Assembly (NCBI GenBank): GCA_015486095.1
Contig: WFSK01000110.1
Location: 1 to 7,922, forward strand
DNA length: 7,922 nucleotides
From: Thermotogae bacterium
GTDB taxonomy: Bacteria; Thermotogota; Thermotogae; B3-G13
Direction of reading: 5' to 3'
Both the position numbers and the translations under genes were made by a program. The first letter of the stretch is position 1. Each line of letters starts with the position of its first letter. Shown here in pieces: positions 7,317 to 7,922 of the stretch. The notes beneath the pieces are model-generated. The model saw only the letters and a program-made list of their open reading frames with translations. It was not told the origin of the DNA and did not search any database.

Positions 7317-7736
7317 TTGAAAGTTCTCGCGATAGATTACGGGACGAAACGATGCGGGCTTGCCGTGGGAGATCGTGCGCTCGGAATAGCTCATCCTCTA
7401 ACAACGTTGAAGAGGGATGATGAGTTTATCGAGAACCTTAAAGATATACTCTTATCGCGGGAAATAGAAGAGGTTCTCGTTGGATTACCTCTGAACACAG
7501 ATGGTAGTATCTCTAAGATGGCAAAGAGAGCCATAGAGTTCGCTCATACGATCTCAGAGCAACTCAAAATTCCGGTTAAATTGGTGGATGAAAGGTTTAC
7601 GACCAACATGGCGAACAGCATTCTTAAAGAAGAAGATATATCGAGTACCAGAAGAAAGAAGAAGGTGGATAAGATATCCGCATCGTTGATCTTACAGCTC
7701 TATCTCTCCAATCCATCTATTGCAAAGTCTGTTTGA
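7317..7736 (+). CDS. ruvX: RuvX/YqgF family Holliday junction resolvase-like protein
   Basis: Small RNase H-fold nuclease of the YqgF/RuvX family, linked in bacteria to Holliday-junction resolution and to 16S rRNA 5'-end maturation; which role holds here cannot be told from sequence. It has 139 residues, the normal family length. Visible motifs: I-D-Y-G-T-K-R-C-G-L-A-V-G-D (6-19) with the first acidic residue Asp7; V-G-L-P-L-N-T-D-G-S (55-64); V-D-E-R-F-T-T (90-96) with Glu92; and the closing K-V-D-K-I-S-A-S-L-I-L-Q (116-127) with Asp118. All expected acidic positions are present, so it should be active. The start is TTG 7317, supported by GAGGTGG at 7301-7307 and by the family N-terminus (Met-Lys-Val-Leu-Ala-Ile-Asp). 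It begins 4 bases after the second GH2 gene and is probably transcribed with it. A housekeeping gene at the end of a sugar-use operon is more likely shared transcription than shared function. Confidence 0.93.
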   Translation: MKVLAIDYGTKRCGLAVGDRALGIAHPLTTLKRDDEFIENLKDILLSREIEEVLVGLPLNTDGSISKMAKRAIEFAHTISEQLKIPVKLVDERFTTNMANSILKEEDISSTRRKKKVDKISASLILQLYLSNPSIAKSV

Positions 7737-7786
7737 AGGGTCTTCCCGAGGCTCTATGTCAAACTGTGTTGATGAAAATCTAAACA

Positions 7787-7828
7787 AATTCGGTAGGAGG
7801 TATATCTCGATGCGCCTTTTACCGAGTT
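7787..7828 (+). other. Long hairpin with buried ribosome binding site
   Basis: Bases 7787-7801 can pair with 7814-7828 in an uninterrupted 15-pair stem (11 Watson-Crick and 4 G-T pairs), leaving a 12-base loop at 7802-7813. The strongest part is TCGGTA (7790-7795) against TACCGA (7820-7825). AGGAGG (7795-7800) lies in the 5' arm and an ATG (7810-7812) in the loop. No T-tract follows on the plus strand, so it is not a standard Rho-independent terminator. It may be an mRNA-end structure, a regulatory element, or the relic of a lost gene start. Confidence 0.55.
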
Positions 7829-7830
7829 GA
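7810..7830 (+). CDS. Possible six-codon ORF (MRLLPS) with strong RBS
   Basis: AGGAGG at 7795-7800 is followed after 9 bases by ATG 7810, then five sense codons (Arg, Leu, Leu, Pro, Ser) and TGA at 7828-7830. Ribosome binding site strength and spacing are better than for several real genes here, but the ORF is tiny and lies within the hairpin. It could be a leader peptide, the leftover start of a deleted gene, or chance. There is no evidence of expression. Confidence 0.25.
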   Translation: MRLLPS

Positions 7831-7852
7831 TACACTTCAAAAGCGCGTGTGT

Positions 7853-7882
7853 TTGACATCTCACCATAAAATGTATTAAAAT
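7853..7882 (+). promoter_or_regulatory. Predicted sigma-70-type promoter for a gene beyond the window
   Basis: A perfect -35 box TTGACA (7853-7858) is followed after 18 bases by TAAAAT (7877-7882), one mismatch from the TATAAT consensus; TATTAA at 7874-7879 is a weaker alternative at 15 bases. Transcription would begin near 7889. An A/G-rich leader ending in AGAGGG (7910-7915) looks like a ribosome binding site for a gene starting just past the right edge. This suggests the operon ends with ruvX and a new unit starts here. Confidence 0.65.
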
Positions 7883-7922
7883 GAATTAAGCTCATAAAAA
7901 GAAAAGAAAGAGGGTAGCAAGA

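Larger units (their letters stand above)
7756..7859. repeat. 9-bp inverted repeat enclosing the intergenic hairpin
   Basis: ATGTCAAAC at 7756-7764 and its exact reverse complement GTTTGACAT at 7851-7859 flank a 104-base segment. The right copy contains the TTGACA -35 box of the predicted promoter. The arms could bind a dimeric regulator, close an outer RNA stem around the inner hairpin, or be chance; an exact 9-base match within 186 bases is suggestive but not proof. Confidence 0.45.

Noticed and set aside
7738..7747. Small GGG-TCTT-CCC hairpin just after ruvX as a terminator
   Set aside because: Only three base pairs and no following T-tract; too weak for a Rho-independent terminator.
7757..7762. 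TTGACA on the minus strand (left arm of the inverted repeat) as a divergent promoter
   Set aside because: No -10-like sequence lies 15-19 bases downstream on the minus strand, where ruvX coding sequence begins.
7787..7828. The long hairpin as the ruvX Rho-independent terminator
   Set aside because: The stem contains four G-T pairs and a 12-base loop, and the bases after it on the plus strand (GATACACTTC) are not a T-tract.
7692..7895. 67-codon minus-strand frame across the end of ruvX and the intergenic region
   Set aside because: Part is antisense to ruvX and the rest spans the hairpin and promoter region. No recognisable protein features.

Overview
The window reads as one tightly packed plus-strand operon (about 1-7736) followed by a 186-base intergenic region with a promoter-like site near the right edge. 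GC content looks moderate to low. Arg is mostly AGA/AGG and Ile is often ATA. Together with a peptide-type ABC transporter beside glycosidases and the style of the proteins, this suggests a thermophilic bacterium such as a member of the Thermotogota. That assignment is inferred from general resemblance; the window has no rRNA or other taxonomic marker.

Region by region: 1-195 is the C-terminal end of a DppB-type permease. About 196-1032 is its DppC-type partner, which has a problematic start. 1034-2038 and 2025-2828 are two ATPase subunits (DppD- and DppF-like). 2835-5264 is a cytoplasmic GH2 beta-mannosidase. 5261-7312 is a second, divergent GH2 glycosidase of uncertain specificity. 7317-7736 is the RuvX/YqgF Holliday-junction resolvase-like protein. 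Every junction is short or overlapping (21, 1, -14, 6, -4 and 4 bases), so transcription as one unit and translational coupling are likely.

Working model (inference): a 'dipeptide/oligopeptide' family importer, whose solute-binding protein must lie upstream of the window, brings in beta-mannosides or related oligosaccharides. The two GH2 exo-enzymes, neither with a signal peptide, then trim them in the cytoplasm. ruvX is probably a housekeeping gene at the end of the operon and not part of sugar use.

The least ordinary features are three. The dppC-like start has no usable ATG/GTG/TTG at a proper distance from its ribosome binding site. The second GH2 has mixed family motifs. The intergenic region after ruvX has a 15-bp hairpin that buries a strong ribosome binding site for a six-codon ORF, enclosed by a 9-bp inverted repeat that carries a consensus -35 box. 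I found no phage, IS, CRISPR, tRNA or rRNA signal, and no clear evidence of a wholly new system.
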